Shown: positions 1 to 5,713, counted from the first letter of the stretch. The stretch: DNA of 6,887 nucleotides from Gammaproteobacteria bacterium (GCA_025350345.1 JANXYA010000157.1:1-6887), one strand, 5' to 3'. Program-made: numbers and translations. Notes: generated from the letters alone by a model not told the origin.

Positions 1-309
1 CCCGGCACCAATCCCGAGGAGCTGATCGCGGCAGCACACGCGGGCTGTTTCACGATGGCGGTGTGCGCGGCATTGACCAAGGGCGGCTTCAAGCCCACGC
101 GCCTGTCCAGCCAGGCGGAGGTGAGTCTTGAACAGGTCGAGGGCACCTGGACGATCACCCATTCGCACCTCGAAATGCGCGCCGTGGTACCGGAGATCAG
201 CGCGGAGCGCTTTGCCGAGCTTGCCGCGGACGCCAAGCTGAACTGCCCGGTGTCACGCCTGTTGCGCGCCGAGATCACCCTGGATGCGCAGCTCGACATC
301 AATCGTTAG
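1..309 (+). CDS. osmC: OsmC-type peroxiredoxin, 3' part (start lies before the window)
   Basis: The frame is open from base 1 and gives 102 residues before a TAG stop at 307-309. OsmC/Ohr proteins are cytoplasmic thiol peroxidases that reduce organic hydroperoxides through two conserved cysteines. Both are visible: the peroxidatic Cys in AAHAGCFTMA (residue 16 of the visible part) and the resolving Cys in LNCPVS (residue 82). The CFTMA context and the later CPVS fit the OsmC branch better than Ohr. The family is normally about 140 residues, so roughly 40 N-terminal residues are missing at the window edge. The C-terminus (beta strand ending AEITLDAQLDINR) is complete. The first internal ATG at 55 is not the start, because conserved sequence including the catalytic Cys lies upstream of it. 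No rho-independent terminator follows: a 6-bp GC stem (334-339 with 351-356) lacks a T tract. Confidence 0.93.
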   Translation, partial: PGTNPEELIAAAHAGCFTMAVCAALTKGGFKPTRLSSQAEVSLEQVEGTWTITHSHLEMRAVVPEISAERFAELAADAKLNCPVSRLLRAEITLDAQLDINR

Positions 310-320
310 GCCCGCACCGG

Positions 321-350
321 TAGCCATCGCAGCGCCGCCTGCGCTACAGT
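321..350 (+). promoter_or_regulatory. Candidate sigma70 promoter for the fluoride-riboswitch transcript
   Basis: TAGCCA at 321-326 (4 of 6 to TTGACA) and TACAGT at 345-350 (4 of 6 to TATAAT) are separated by 18 bp. A start about 7 nt after the -10 would place the transcript 5' end near 357, just ahead of the riboswitch aptamer. That is where a riboswitch leader is expected to begin. The boxes are only moderate matches and high-GC DNA yields chance hits, so position supports this more than sequence does. No start-site data are available. Confidence 0.4.
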
Positions 351-360
351 GGCGGCCGCG

Positions 361-414
361 GGGAGATGGCATTCCTCCTATAGAACCGCCGGTCGTCGGC
401 TGATGATGCCTACG
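361..414 (+). promoter_or_regulatory. Fluoride riboswitch aptamer (crcB RNA motif)
   Basis: The leader of crcB carries the hallmark segments of the fluoride aptamer in order. First is GGGAGATGGCATTCCTCC (361-378), then GAACCGCC, then GGCTGATGATGCCTACG ending at 414. The expected pairings are present: helix P1 GGAG 362-365 with CTCC 375-378; hairpin GCCG 388-391 with CGGC 397-400; and the pseudoknot GGCAT 368-372 with ATGCC 406-410. Aligned by eye with the Thermotoga petrophila aptamer, A403 and U411 correspond to the reversed Hoogsteen 'linchpin' pair (A40-U48) that closes the bound state. The RNA binds fluoride through Mg2+ ions and turns on fluoride-resistance genes. The gene 66 nt downstream is crcB, the classic target. 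Confidence 0.95.
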
Positions 415-479
415 CAAGCCCACTCGGGAGGCGTAGCTTCGGCCATGCGCCTGTCCCGGGTATCGAAGAGGACAGGTCC
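410..479 (+). promoter_or_regulatory. Translational expression platform of the fluoride riboswitch
   Basis: Three alternative helices can be drawn. Hairpin A pairs 410-415 with 431-436 (6 bp), with inner pairs 419-421/426-428. It uses the last pseudoknot base C410 and the linchpin base U411. Hairpin B pairs 422-437 with 442-461 around a cUUCGg tetraloop, with two 2-nt bulges (453-454 and 444-445) and two G-U pairs. Hairpin C pairs CCTGTCC 450-456 with GGACAGG 470-476 (7 perfect bp) and covers the GG of the crcB Shine-Dalgarno GAGG (468-471), 8 nt before the ATG. B competes with both A and C, while A and C are compatible. The natural reading is A+C = ligand-free OFF and aptamer+B = fluoride-bound ON. 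No T tract follows any hairpin, so control of translation is favoured over termination. The pairing was read by eye, without energies. Confidence 0.6.
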
Positions 480-860
480 ATGCTTAAAGCCATCGTTGCC
501 ATTTTTCTGGGCTCGGGCCTCGGCGCGTTGCTGCGCTGGTGGCTCGGCACCCACCTCAACAGCCGCTTCCCGCTCATTCCGCCCGGGACCCTGAGCGCCA
601 ACCTCATCGGCGGCTACATCGTCGGGGTGGCCATCGCGTTCTTCGCCTCCTACAGTGCCATCGCACCGGAATGGCGACTGTTCGTGATCACCGGTTTCTG
701 CGGCGGCCTCACTACCTTCTCGACGTTCTCGGCGGAAGTCGTCACGCTGTTGCAGCAGGGGCAGAGTCTGTGGGCATTTGCTGCCGCGGCGGTCCATGTG
801 GTCGGCTCCCTGGTGATGACCCTGGTGGGCATCGGCACGGTCCACTGGTTGAAGAGCTGA
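480..860 (+). CDS. crcB: Fluoride ion channel CrcB (Fluc)
   Basis: This 126-residue inner-membrane protein has the usual Fluc length. Fluc proteins form dual-topology dimers with two pores that let fluoride leave the cytoplasm. Four hydrophobic segments are visible at about 3-22, 34-55, 63-90 and 97-122. Family signatures are GALLRW (15-20), the helix-2 motif GTLSANLIGGYIVG (36-49) with pore Asn41, and GFCGGLTTFSTFS (72-84). The last of these holds the central sodium-site turn and the two 'Phe-box' phenylalanines (Phe80 and Phe83). The ATG at 480 is preceded by GAGG at 468-471 with 8-nt spacing, and that site sits inside the riboswitch hairpin described separately. It is the first gene of a likely three-gene transcript, with the DUF190 start 22 nt after its stop. 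A single full-length copy suggests a homodimeric dual-topology channel. Confidence 0.97.
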   Translation: MLKAIVAIFLGSGLGALLRWWLGTHLNSRFPLIPPGTLSANLIGGYIVGVAIAFFASYSAIAPEWRLFVITGFCGGLTTFSTFSAEVVTLLQQGQSLWAFAAAAVHVVGSLVMTLVGIGTVHWLKS

Positions 861-882
861 CGCAAGCGGGAGGCAAGCACTC

Positions 883-1236
883 ATGCAGGGATCATTCTGC
901 CGATTTTACGTGCACGAGAACGCCCGCCATCGCCGACGCCTGCTGTGGGAGTGGCTGCTCGAGCAGGCCAATCAGCTCGGCATCCGCGGCGGCTCGGCAT
1001 TCCGCGCCATGGCCGGCTTTGGCCGTCACCACGTGCTGCACGAGGACCATTTTTTCGAGCTTGCCGGGACGCTCACCGTCGAGGTGGAATTCATTGTGAC
1101 TGAGGAGGAGGCGCAGCGCCTCCTCGATCGGGTGCGCGCCGAGAAGGTGCGCGTGTTCTATGCCCTGATCCCGGCCCGCTTCGGCATTCTCAATGCCGAT
1201 TCCAGCGATCCGCCCAGCGCGAGCGGTGTGGACTAG
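883..1236 (+). CDS. DUF190 family protein (PII-like fold family)
   Basis: A 117-residue soluble protein with no signal peptide or membrane segment. The pattern matches DUF190. It opens with a beta strand (FCRFYVHE, 5-12) and an amphipathic helix (14-32). Next comes the conserved turn GIRGGSAFRAMAGFG (33-47), then a strand with LTVEVEFIVTEEEAQRLL (64-81) and a last strand near 89-96. Known members have a small ferredoxin-like, PII-resembling fold, and the gene is often found beside crcB. Its biochemical role is not established. The start ATG at 883 has a strong GGGAGG Shine-Dalgarno at 868-873. It lies 22 nt after crcB and 25 nt before the HemD-like gene, so it should be cotranscribed and fluoride-induced. 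The last about 13 residues (SSDPPSASGVD region) look like a disordered extension. A partner or sensor role for the channel is inference. Confidence 0.88.
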   Translation: MQGSFCRFYVHENARHRRRLLWEWLLEQANQLGIRGGSAFRAMAGFGRHHVLHEDHFFELAGTLTVEVEFIVTEEEAQRLLDRVRAEKVRVFYALIPARFGILNADSSDPPSASGVD

Positions 1237-1261
1237 GAATTGATCGGGAGCAGTCACGACC

Positions 1262-2101
1262 ATGATTCCCTCCGCCCTGCGCGGCCAGCTGATCGCCCTG
1301 CCCGAGACCCGTGAGCTCGATGTGTTCGCCTCGCTCCTCGAGCGCCGTGGTGCGCGCGTGCTGCGCGCGCCGCTGGTCACCATCCTGGACGCCCCCGATC
1401 CGCAGCCGGTGCTGCACTGGCTGCGCGATTTTTCCGGCGGCGGATTCCAGGAACTCGTGCTGCTGACGGGCGAAGGTCTGCGCCGGATGCTGGGCTGCGT
1501 GGAGCGGCATGAACCGGCACTGCGCGCGCCGTTCCTGGCCGCCCTCGCGCAGGTGCGCAAGATCACGCGCGGCCCAAAGCCGGCACGGGCCCTGCGCGAG
1601 TTGGGCCTCAGCCCCGAGATGGAGGCCAGCGTGCCGACCACGGCCGGCATCATCAGCACCCTGAGCTCGCTCGAGCTGCGCGGTCACGTGGTGGGCGTCC
1701 AGCTCTATGCCACCGAGCCTAACCTGCCGCTGCAGGACTTTCTGCGCGGCGCGGGTGCCGAGGTCCGCGTCGTGGCCCCTTACGTCTACGCCGACAAGAG
1801 CGCCGACGCCGCAGTGCATGAGTTGCTCGCGCAGTTGTCCTCAGGCGCCGTGGCCGCGATCGCCTTCACCAGCAGTTCACAGGTCGAGCGGCTGTTTTCG
1901 GTGGCGGACGCGCAGCAGGTGCGCGCGGCGCTGGCGGCAACCGAGGTGGCCGCGGTGGGTCCGGTGGTGGCCGCGGCGCTCCGCCAGCGTGGCGTCGTGG
2001 TCAGCGCCATGCCCGAATCGTCCTGGTTCATGAAGCCACTGGCGGCGGAACTGGCCCGGCTCCTGGGCGGCAGCGCGCCCGCTGGCGGCGCGCCGGAATG
2101 A
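1262..2101 (+). CDS. HemD-like protein, uroporphyrinogen-III synthase superfamily
   Basis: A 279-residue cytoplasmic protein with the two-lobed HemD architecture. Uroporphyrinogen-III synthase closes and inverts hydroxymethylbilane in tetrapyrrole synthesis. Visible family marks are ALPETRELDVFASLL (12-26), LTGEGLRRML (68-77), TRGPKPARALRELGL (102-116), the lobe-two serine-rich loop AFTSSSQVERLF (201-212) and VAAVGPVVAAALRQRG (229-244). It carries GVQLYATEPNLPL (145-157), PYVYADKS (173-180) and SWFMKPL (254-260). From memory these mark a distinct HemD-like subfamily rather than the housekeeping HemD encoded next to hemC, and there is no hemC, hemX or hemY here. Start ATG 1262 has GGGAG at 1246-1250, a rather long 11-nt spacing. 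It is the last gene of the crcB set. Its stop TGA touches the stop of the convergent marR gene. Enzyme activity is uncertain; superfamily membership is firm. Confidence 0.85.
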   Translation: MIPSALRGQLIALPETRELDVFASLLERRGARVLRAPLVTILDAPDPQPVLHWLRDFSGGGFQELVLLTGEGLRRMLGCVERHEPALRAPFLAALAQVRKITRGPKPARALRELGLSPEMEASVPTTAGIISTLSSLELRGHVVGVQLYATEPNLPLQDFLRGAGAEVRVVAPYVYADKSADAAVHELLAQLSSGAVAAIAFTSSSQVERLFSVADAQQVRAALAATEVAAVGPVVAAALRQRGVVVSAMPESSWFMKPLAAELARLLGGSAPAGGAPE

Positions 2102-2617
2102 TCAGCTGTACAGGCGCTGCAGAAAAGCGAGAAATTGTTCGAATTCACCCCGCGTGAAACGGCCGGCCAGCTGCCGCTCCAGCGCACGCACCTGCGAAAT
2201 CAGCGCCGCGAGTTCGGTCGCGCCGCGGGCGGTGAGAAAAATGCCCTGGCGGCGCCGGTCGCGGGTCGAGCGCTGGCGATCAAGCAGACCCACCTTTTCC
2301 AGCCGATCGAGCAGCGCCACAATGCTGGCCTTGTCGATCCCCAGGTGCTTGCCCAGCTCGATCTGCGCGATCCCCGGGTTGGAGCCCACGAGCACCAGCA
2401 GGCTGAACAAGCCGGGTCGAATATTGTTTTCGCCGAACTGGGCGGCGTACTTCCGCCACGTGCACAACTGCGCGCGTCGCAGATTGTAGCCCAGCAGCCG
2501 CGGCAGGCAGCCAAGATCGACCTTGGCATCCCGTGCGCGCTCGGACCGGCCTGCGCTCACTCGCCGCGGGCGTGGAGTGGCGGAAGTCGAGCGCTCGCCC
2601 ATTGCAATGGCCGCCAT
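2102..2617 (-). CDS. MarR-family transcriptional regulator
   Basis: This 171-residue protein has the winged helix-turn-helix of the MarR family, whose dimers usually repress their own and adjacent genes until a small ligand binds. Residues 68-130 give RPGLFSLLVLVG, then NPGIAQIELGKHLGIDKASIVALLDRL (80-106, HTH with recognition helix) and GLLDRQRSTRDRRRQGIFLTARG (110-132, wing). The latter includes the typical Asp120-Arg-Arg of the wing. C-terminal helices (135-170) would form the dimer interface. The first about 33 residues are Arg/Ser-rich and probably disordered. The ATG at 2617 has GGGAG (plus-strand 2623-2627) 5 nt away, so the long start is preferred over Met6. It has its own promoter and a likely autoregulatory repeat, both annotated separately. 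aguB lies 99 nt upstream on the same strand and the HemD-like gene converges on it. The ligand and regulon cannot be read from the sequence. Confidence 0.92.
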   Translation of the reverse strand: MAAIAMGERSTSATPRPRRVSAGRSERARDAKVDLGCLPRLLGYNLRRAQLCTWRKYAAQFGENNIRPGLFSLLVLVGSNPGIAQIELGKHLGIDKASIVALLDRLEKVGLLDRQRSTRDRRRQGIFLTARGATELAALISQVRALERQLAGRFTRGEFEQFLAFLQRLYS

Positions 2618-2662
2618 GTGTGCTCCCGCCGGGTCTTTACTGCAATATCGCGTCCTGCCAAA

Positions 2663-2692
2663 AGTATAGGTTTGTTATTGTTGAACCTGCAA
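2663..2692 (-). promoter_or_regulatory. Probable sigma70 promoter of the marR gene
   Basis: On the minus strand TTGCAG (plus 2687-2692) and TATACT (plus 2663-2668, 5 of 6 to TATAAT) are 18 bp apart. Transcription would start near 2656, about 40 nt before the ATG. The segment is clearly AT-richer than the surrounding genes, as expected of a promoter in GC-rich DNA. The -35 is weak, which fits a regulated gene. Confidence 0.55.
2668..2688. promoter_or_regulatory. Candidate MarR operator: AGGTT-N11-AACCT inverted repeat
   Basis: AGGTT at 2668-2672 and AACCT at 2684-2688 are exact inverted copies around an 11-bp AT-rich spacer. They fill the gap between the -10 and -35 of the marR promoter. Centre-to-centre spacing of the arms is 16 bp, so a dimer could contact one face of the helix and block polymerase. 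MarR proteins commonly bind such repeats in their own promoters. That this protein does so is inference. Confidence 0.4.
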
Positions 2693-2698
2693 ATCGTT

Positions 2699-2711
2699 GT
2701 GCATTTTGCAC
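2699..2711. repeat. Short perfect inverted repeat GTGCA-TTT-TGCAC
   Basis: Five-base arms 2699-2703 and 2707-2711 flank TTT, just upstream of the marR -35 box and 6 nt beyond the aguB stop. It could be a second regulator site or the stem of a weak hairpin at the aguB 3' end. No T tract follows on the minus strand, so it is not a convincing intrinsic terminator. Confidence 0.3.
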
Positions 2712-2716
2712 TGCAT

Positions 2717-3627
<911 letters not shown>

Positions 3628-3631
<4 letters not shown>

Positions 3632-4581
3632 TGCTGCAACACTCCCGCGTGTCCGACCGCCGCCGTGATACTCACTGCCGTCTGCAGTGCGCGCATGCCA
3701 TCCTCGCCCGTGACCACGACCGCTCGCTCGCCCCGGCAACTGGCCAGGAATGCCTCGATTTCCGTGCGCAAGGCGTCTCCCGGCTCGAAAGACTGCTCCT
3801 CGATACTCACCGGGAGGCGTGCCGCCCCCTCCTCGACCTGCTGCTTGCGGATCACGGTGAGGAGCTTTTGCTGCAGATCCAGGGACAGGTAGGCGTCGTC
3901 CTGGAAGATCCGCAGCTTGCGTTCGGTCTTGAGGCTGACGCGACTGGCGGTCGCGTTGGCAACGCAACCATTGTCAAAGCGGATCCGCGCATTGGCAATG
4001 TCGATCTCGGAGGAGAACACCGGGGTGCCGATGGCATCGATGTGCGCGATGCCACTGCCGACGATGCTCTGCACGATGTCCAGGTCATGGATCATCAGGT
4101 CCAGCACCACGTTGACGTCGGTCCCGCGCTCGCGAAACGGCGCCAGCCGGTGGCATTCGATGAATCGCGGCGCGTGCAGCAGTGGCTCGGCCGCGACGAT
4201 GGCCGGATTGAAGCGTTCCAGATGACCGACCTGCAGCACGCGTTGCGCCTGCCGGGCCGCCGCAATGAGTTGCTGAGCCTGCGCCACGGTTTCAGTGATG
4301 GGCTTTTCAACCAGCACGTGCGCCCCGGCCTGCAGGAAGGCCATGGCCAGCTCGAAGTGTGTCGGCGTCGGTGTGACGACGCTGACGGCATCGACCTGGC
4401 CGAGCAACTCCCGGTAGTCCCCGAGGTAGCGTGTGCCGAGCTCAGCAGCCAGGGCGGCCCCGGCCTCCTGCTGCGTATCGACGACGGCGGTGAGCGTGCA
4501 GCCGGGCAAGGCGGCATATTTCTGCGCGTGGAAGCGCCCCAGGTATCCGACGCCGACGACGGCTACTCGCAGCTTATCCAT
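3628..4581 (-). CDS. Gfo/Idh/MocA family NAD(P)-dependent oxidoreductase
   Basis: A 317-residue cytoplasmic dehydrogenase. The N-terminal Rossmann domain starts at once with VAVVGVGYLG (6-15, glycines 10/12/15) and an acidic residue ending strand 2 (VVD, 33-35). PTPTHFELA (71-79) and the catalytic-site VEKPIT (91-96, Lys93) follow, then QVGHLERFNPA (117-127). The C-terminal substrate domain carries FIECHRLAPF (140-149), RGTDVNVVLDLMIHDLDI (152-169, His165) and IANARIRFDNGCVANATASR (195-214). This resembles the group often encoded near lipid A genes, which includes the UDP-GlcNAc 3-dehydrogenase GnnA. A sugar-nucleotide substrate is therefore plausible but unproven, and no GnnB-like aminotransferase is present. 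Start ATG 4581 fits the Rossmann strand. No Shine-Dalgarno is visible before it, and a CATAAT box lies only 7 nt upstream. It is first of a coupled pair with aguB. Confidence 0.9.
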
Positions 4582-4587
4582 GAACGG

Positions 4588-4594
4588 TATTATG
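4588..4594. promoter_or_regulatory. Candidate shared, two-way -10 element
   Basis: The heptamer TATTATG reads TATTAT on the plus strand (4588-4593, 5 of 6 to TATAAT). On the minus strand it reads CATAAT (4589-4594, also 5 of 6). It lies in the 68-bp gap between two divergent genes. Minus-strand transcription would start at or next to the oxidoreductase ATG (leaderless). Plus-strand transcription would start near 4600. No good -35 box is visible on either side, so this is tentative. Confidence 0.3.
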
Positions 4595-4619
4595 CCCGCA
4601 TCGGCGGGTGAAGCCCGCC
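4595..4619. repeat. Overlapping inverted repeats in a divergent intergenic gap
   Basis: CCCGC 4595-4599 pairs with GCGGG 4604-4608 around ATCG. Alternatively GGCGGG 4603-4608 pairs with CCCGCC 4614-4619 around a 5-nt loop. The middle block is common to both, so only one hairpin can form at a time. It sits between the candidate -10 element and the start of the small membrane protein gene, in its probable leader. GC-rich repeats can arise by chance here. Confidence 0.3.
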
Positions 4620-4649
4620 CTGCCACGCGACCATCACGGGGAACTCGGC

Positions 4650-4940
4650 ATGTCGACACTGCGGCAGTTCTGGCGGCACTACCGGCGAACCAGCGGCGCA
4701 AGGCACGAGCTGCTGGCGCTTGCGCTGAGCCTGGGGCTGGGCGTCGTGGTGATGCCGGCCCTGGTGTGGATCATGGGCTCCTGGAAACTGGGCCCCTACG
4801 CCAACGGCGGCCCGCTGGCCCTGTGGCGCGATTTCATCGTCGCGCTCTTTCACGGGTCGGTCCCCTACTGGCTGGTCGCCCTAGGCCCCTACTTCGGCCT
4901 GTGGCTGCTGCGCGCCGCGCGCATCGCAGTCCATCGCTAG
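4650..4940 (+). CDS. Small two-helix membrane protein, function unknown
   Basis: A 96-residue protein I cannot assign. The N-terminus is basic (MSTLRQFWRHYRRTSGARHE), followed by a hydrophobic segment at about 21-43 ending MPALVWIMGSW. A polar stretch KLGPYANGGPLALWRDF (46-62) comes next, then a second hydrophobic segment at about 72-92 (VPYWLVALGPYFGLWLL) and a basic tail. The positive-inside rule puts both ends in the cytoplasm and the GPYANGG loop outside. The repeated GPY motif (48-50 and 79-81) is notable. ATG 4650 is preferred to the GTG at 4608 because GGGGA (4638-4642) lies 7 nt before it and the extension looks non-coding. It diverges from the oxidoreductase gene. Strand composition and clean topology argue for a real gene. 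Confidence 0.7.
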   Translation: MSTLRQFWRHYRRTSGARHELLALALSLGLGVVVMPALVWIMGSWKLGPYANGGPLALWRDFIVALFHGSVPYWLVALGPYFGLWLLRAARIAVHR

Positions 4941-5077
4941 CCAGCCGCTCCCCGCGGCCCCGGCGGATTCCGCTCAATCTGTCGATTGCGTCACAGTTTC
5001 GGGCCCGCGCCTGTCTTCTGTGAACTTCCCCGTGCAGGCATCGTAGCGGTATCGCCACTGCATCGGGTGCCCAACAG

Positions 5078-5293
5078 GTGAGTGCTGGAGGAAAGCGGCT
5101 TTTTACCGGTGACGCACCGCGACGTTCGTCGTCACGGGACGGCAGCGGGCGCGAGGCCGTGCTGCTCAGCATCAAGAAAGCCCTGGTGATCTCCGGCCTG
5201 ACGCAGGCCGACAACGATGCCGGTGTGGATCCCTACAACAGGCGCCAGGGTGAGAATCCCGGCTCGGTGTGGGCGCGGCGCAATCGCGGCTGA
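5078..5293 (+). CDS. Possible small basic protein, function unknown
   Basis: This frame encodes 71 residues from a GTG start. The C-terminal half looks protein-like: a short amphipathic helix LLSIKKALVISGL (29-41), then acidic TQADNDAGVDPYN and a basic end SVWARRNRG. The first 25 residues are Ser/Arg/Gly-rich and less convincing. No ATG is present in frame and there is no good ribosome site before the GTG. A strong GGAGGA (5087-5092) lies just inside the frame but has no in-frame ATG, GTG or TTG at the right distance. The stop at 5291-5293 is 6 nt from the stop of the convergent membrane protein gene. The true start is uncertain, and the frame could be spurious. Confidence 0.4.
   Translation: MSAGGKRLFTGDAPRRSSSRDGSGREAVLLSIKKALVISGLTQADNDAGVDPYNRRQGENPGSVWARRNRG
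5107..5135. repeat. Nested inverted repeats
   Basis: Three stems compete in 29 nt: CGGTG 5107-5111 with CACCG 5115-5119; CGACG 5120-5124 with CGTCG 5127-5131; and GTGACG 5109-5114 with CGTCAC 5130-5135. They lie about 15 nt after a GGAGGA sequence and a run of T. They may form an RNA structure at the 5' end of the small ORF, or simply reflect GC-rich sequence. Confidence 0.25.
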
Positions 5294-5299
5294 TCGGCC

Positions 5300-5587
5300 T
5301 CAGGCAGGCCAGTACAGCCAGCCCAGCAGGGCGAGCACGATCAGCGTCGCCGCATGCGGCAGGTGGCGCCACGGTCGGTGGCGTACTTCGCCGACAAAGC
5401 TGGCCGCGGACACCGCCACCAGCAGCCAGGACCAGAACAGGCCCTTGAGGAGCGGCGCGTGTTCTCCGGCGAGGCGGGCGGAGTACTCCGGCAGCAGCAG
5501 GAAAACGACGCCGGTCATGGCAAGGCAGACCGCCAGCGCCACGGCCGAGCCCATGACGATGCCCAGCAGCGCGGTGAGGGGTTTCAT
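5300..5587 (-). CDS. Small three-helix membrane protein, function unknown
   Basis: A 95-residue hydrophobic protein with no family I can name. Three membrane segments are visible: about 6-32 (LLGIVMGSAVALAVCLAMTGVVFLLL in part), 44-65 (ending in VAVSAASFVGE) and 78-93 (HAATLIVLALLGWLYW). A short loop PEYSARLAGEH (33-43) separates the first two, and the His/Arg-rich loop VRHRPWRHLPH (68-78) lies between the second and third. By the positive-inside rule that basic loop is cytoplasmic, placing the PEYS loop cytoplasmic-distal. Start ATG 5587 is the natural first Met, though no clear Shine-Dalgarno precedes it. The gene diverges from prc across 126 bp and converges on the preceding small ORF. Hydrophobic periodicity makes it much more likely real than the other minus-strand frames here. 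Confidence 0.65.
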   Translation of the reverse strand: MKPLTALLGIVMGSAVALAVCLAMTGVVFLLLPEYSARLAGEHAPLLKGLFWSWLLVAVSAASFVGEVRHRPWRHLPHAATLIVLALLGWLYWPA

Positions 5588-5603
5588 GAGGCCAGAGTAT
5601 TCA

Positions 5604-5619
5604 ATTCAGTGACTTGAAT
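5604..5619. repeat. Inverted repeat ATTCA-N6-TGAAT in the divergent gap before prc
   Basis: ATTCA 5604-5608 and TGAAT 5615-5619 are exact inverted copies around GTGACT. They lie in the only AT-rich part (about 5598-5632) of the 126-bp gap between the small membrane protein gene and prc. Placement between two divergent starts suits a regulator site. No confident -35/-10 pair could be assigned to either gene. Confidence 0.3.
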
Positions 5620-5713
5620 CCACAATTCTTAAGGGCTGCGGCTGCACTGTAGGCGCCAAAGCTGTCAGACTTGGCCCTTGGCCACACCCATCGCTTCGGA
5701 GCGGCACCCGGTA

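Noticed and set aside
334..356. GCCGCC/GGCGGC stem as an osmC terminator
   Set aside because: 11-nt loop and no T tract after it. It also overlaps the likely promoter of the fluoride transcript.
410..476. Leader hairpins as an intrinsic transcription terminator
   Set aside because: Neither hairpin A nor C is followed by a run of T; C overlaps the ribosome site, so translational control fits better.
892..1819. Two long minus-strand frames (892-1659 and 1190-1819)
   Set aside because: They are antisense shadows of the DUF190 and HemD-like genes, low in complexity and without motifs.
3632..3967. N-terminal extension of AguB to 3967
   Set aside because: The frame is open but overlaps the Gfo/Idh gene by over 300 nt and reads as Arg/Gln-rich noise. 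The ATGA overlap and family start at 3631 are much better.
4991..5023. TCACAG-N21-CTGTGA inverted repeat as a CRP-type site
   Set aside because: Half-sites are in the wrong order and spacing for CRP (TGTGA-N6-TCACA). Six-base arms at this distance are expected by chance.
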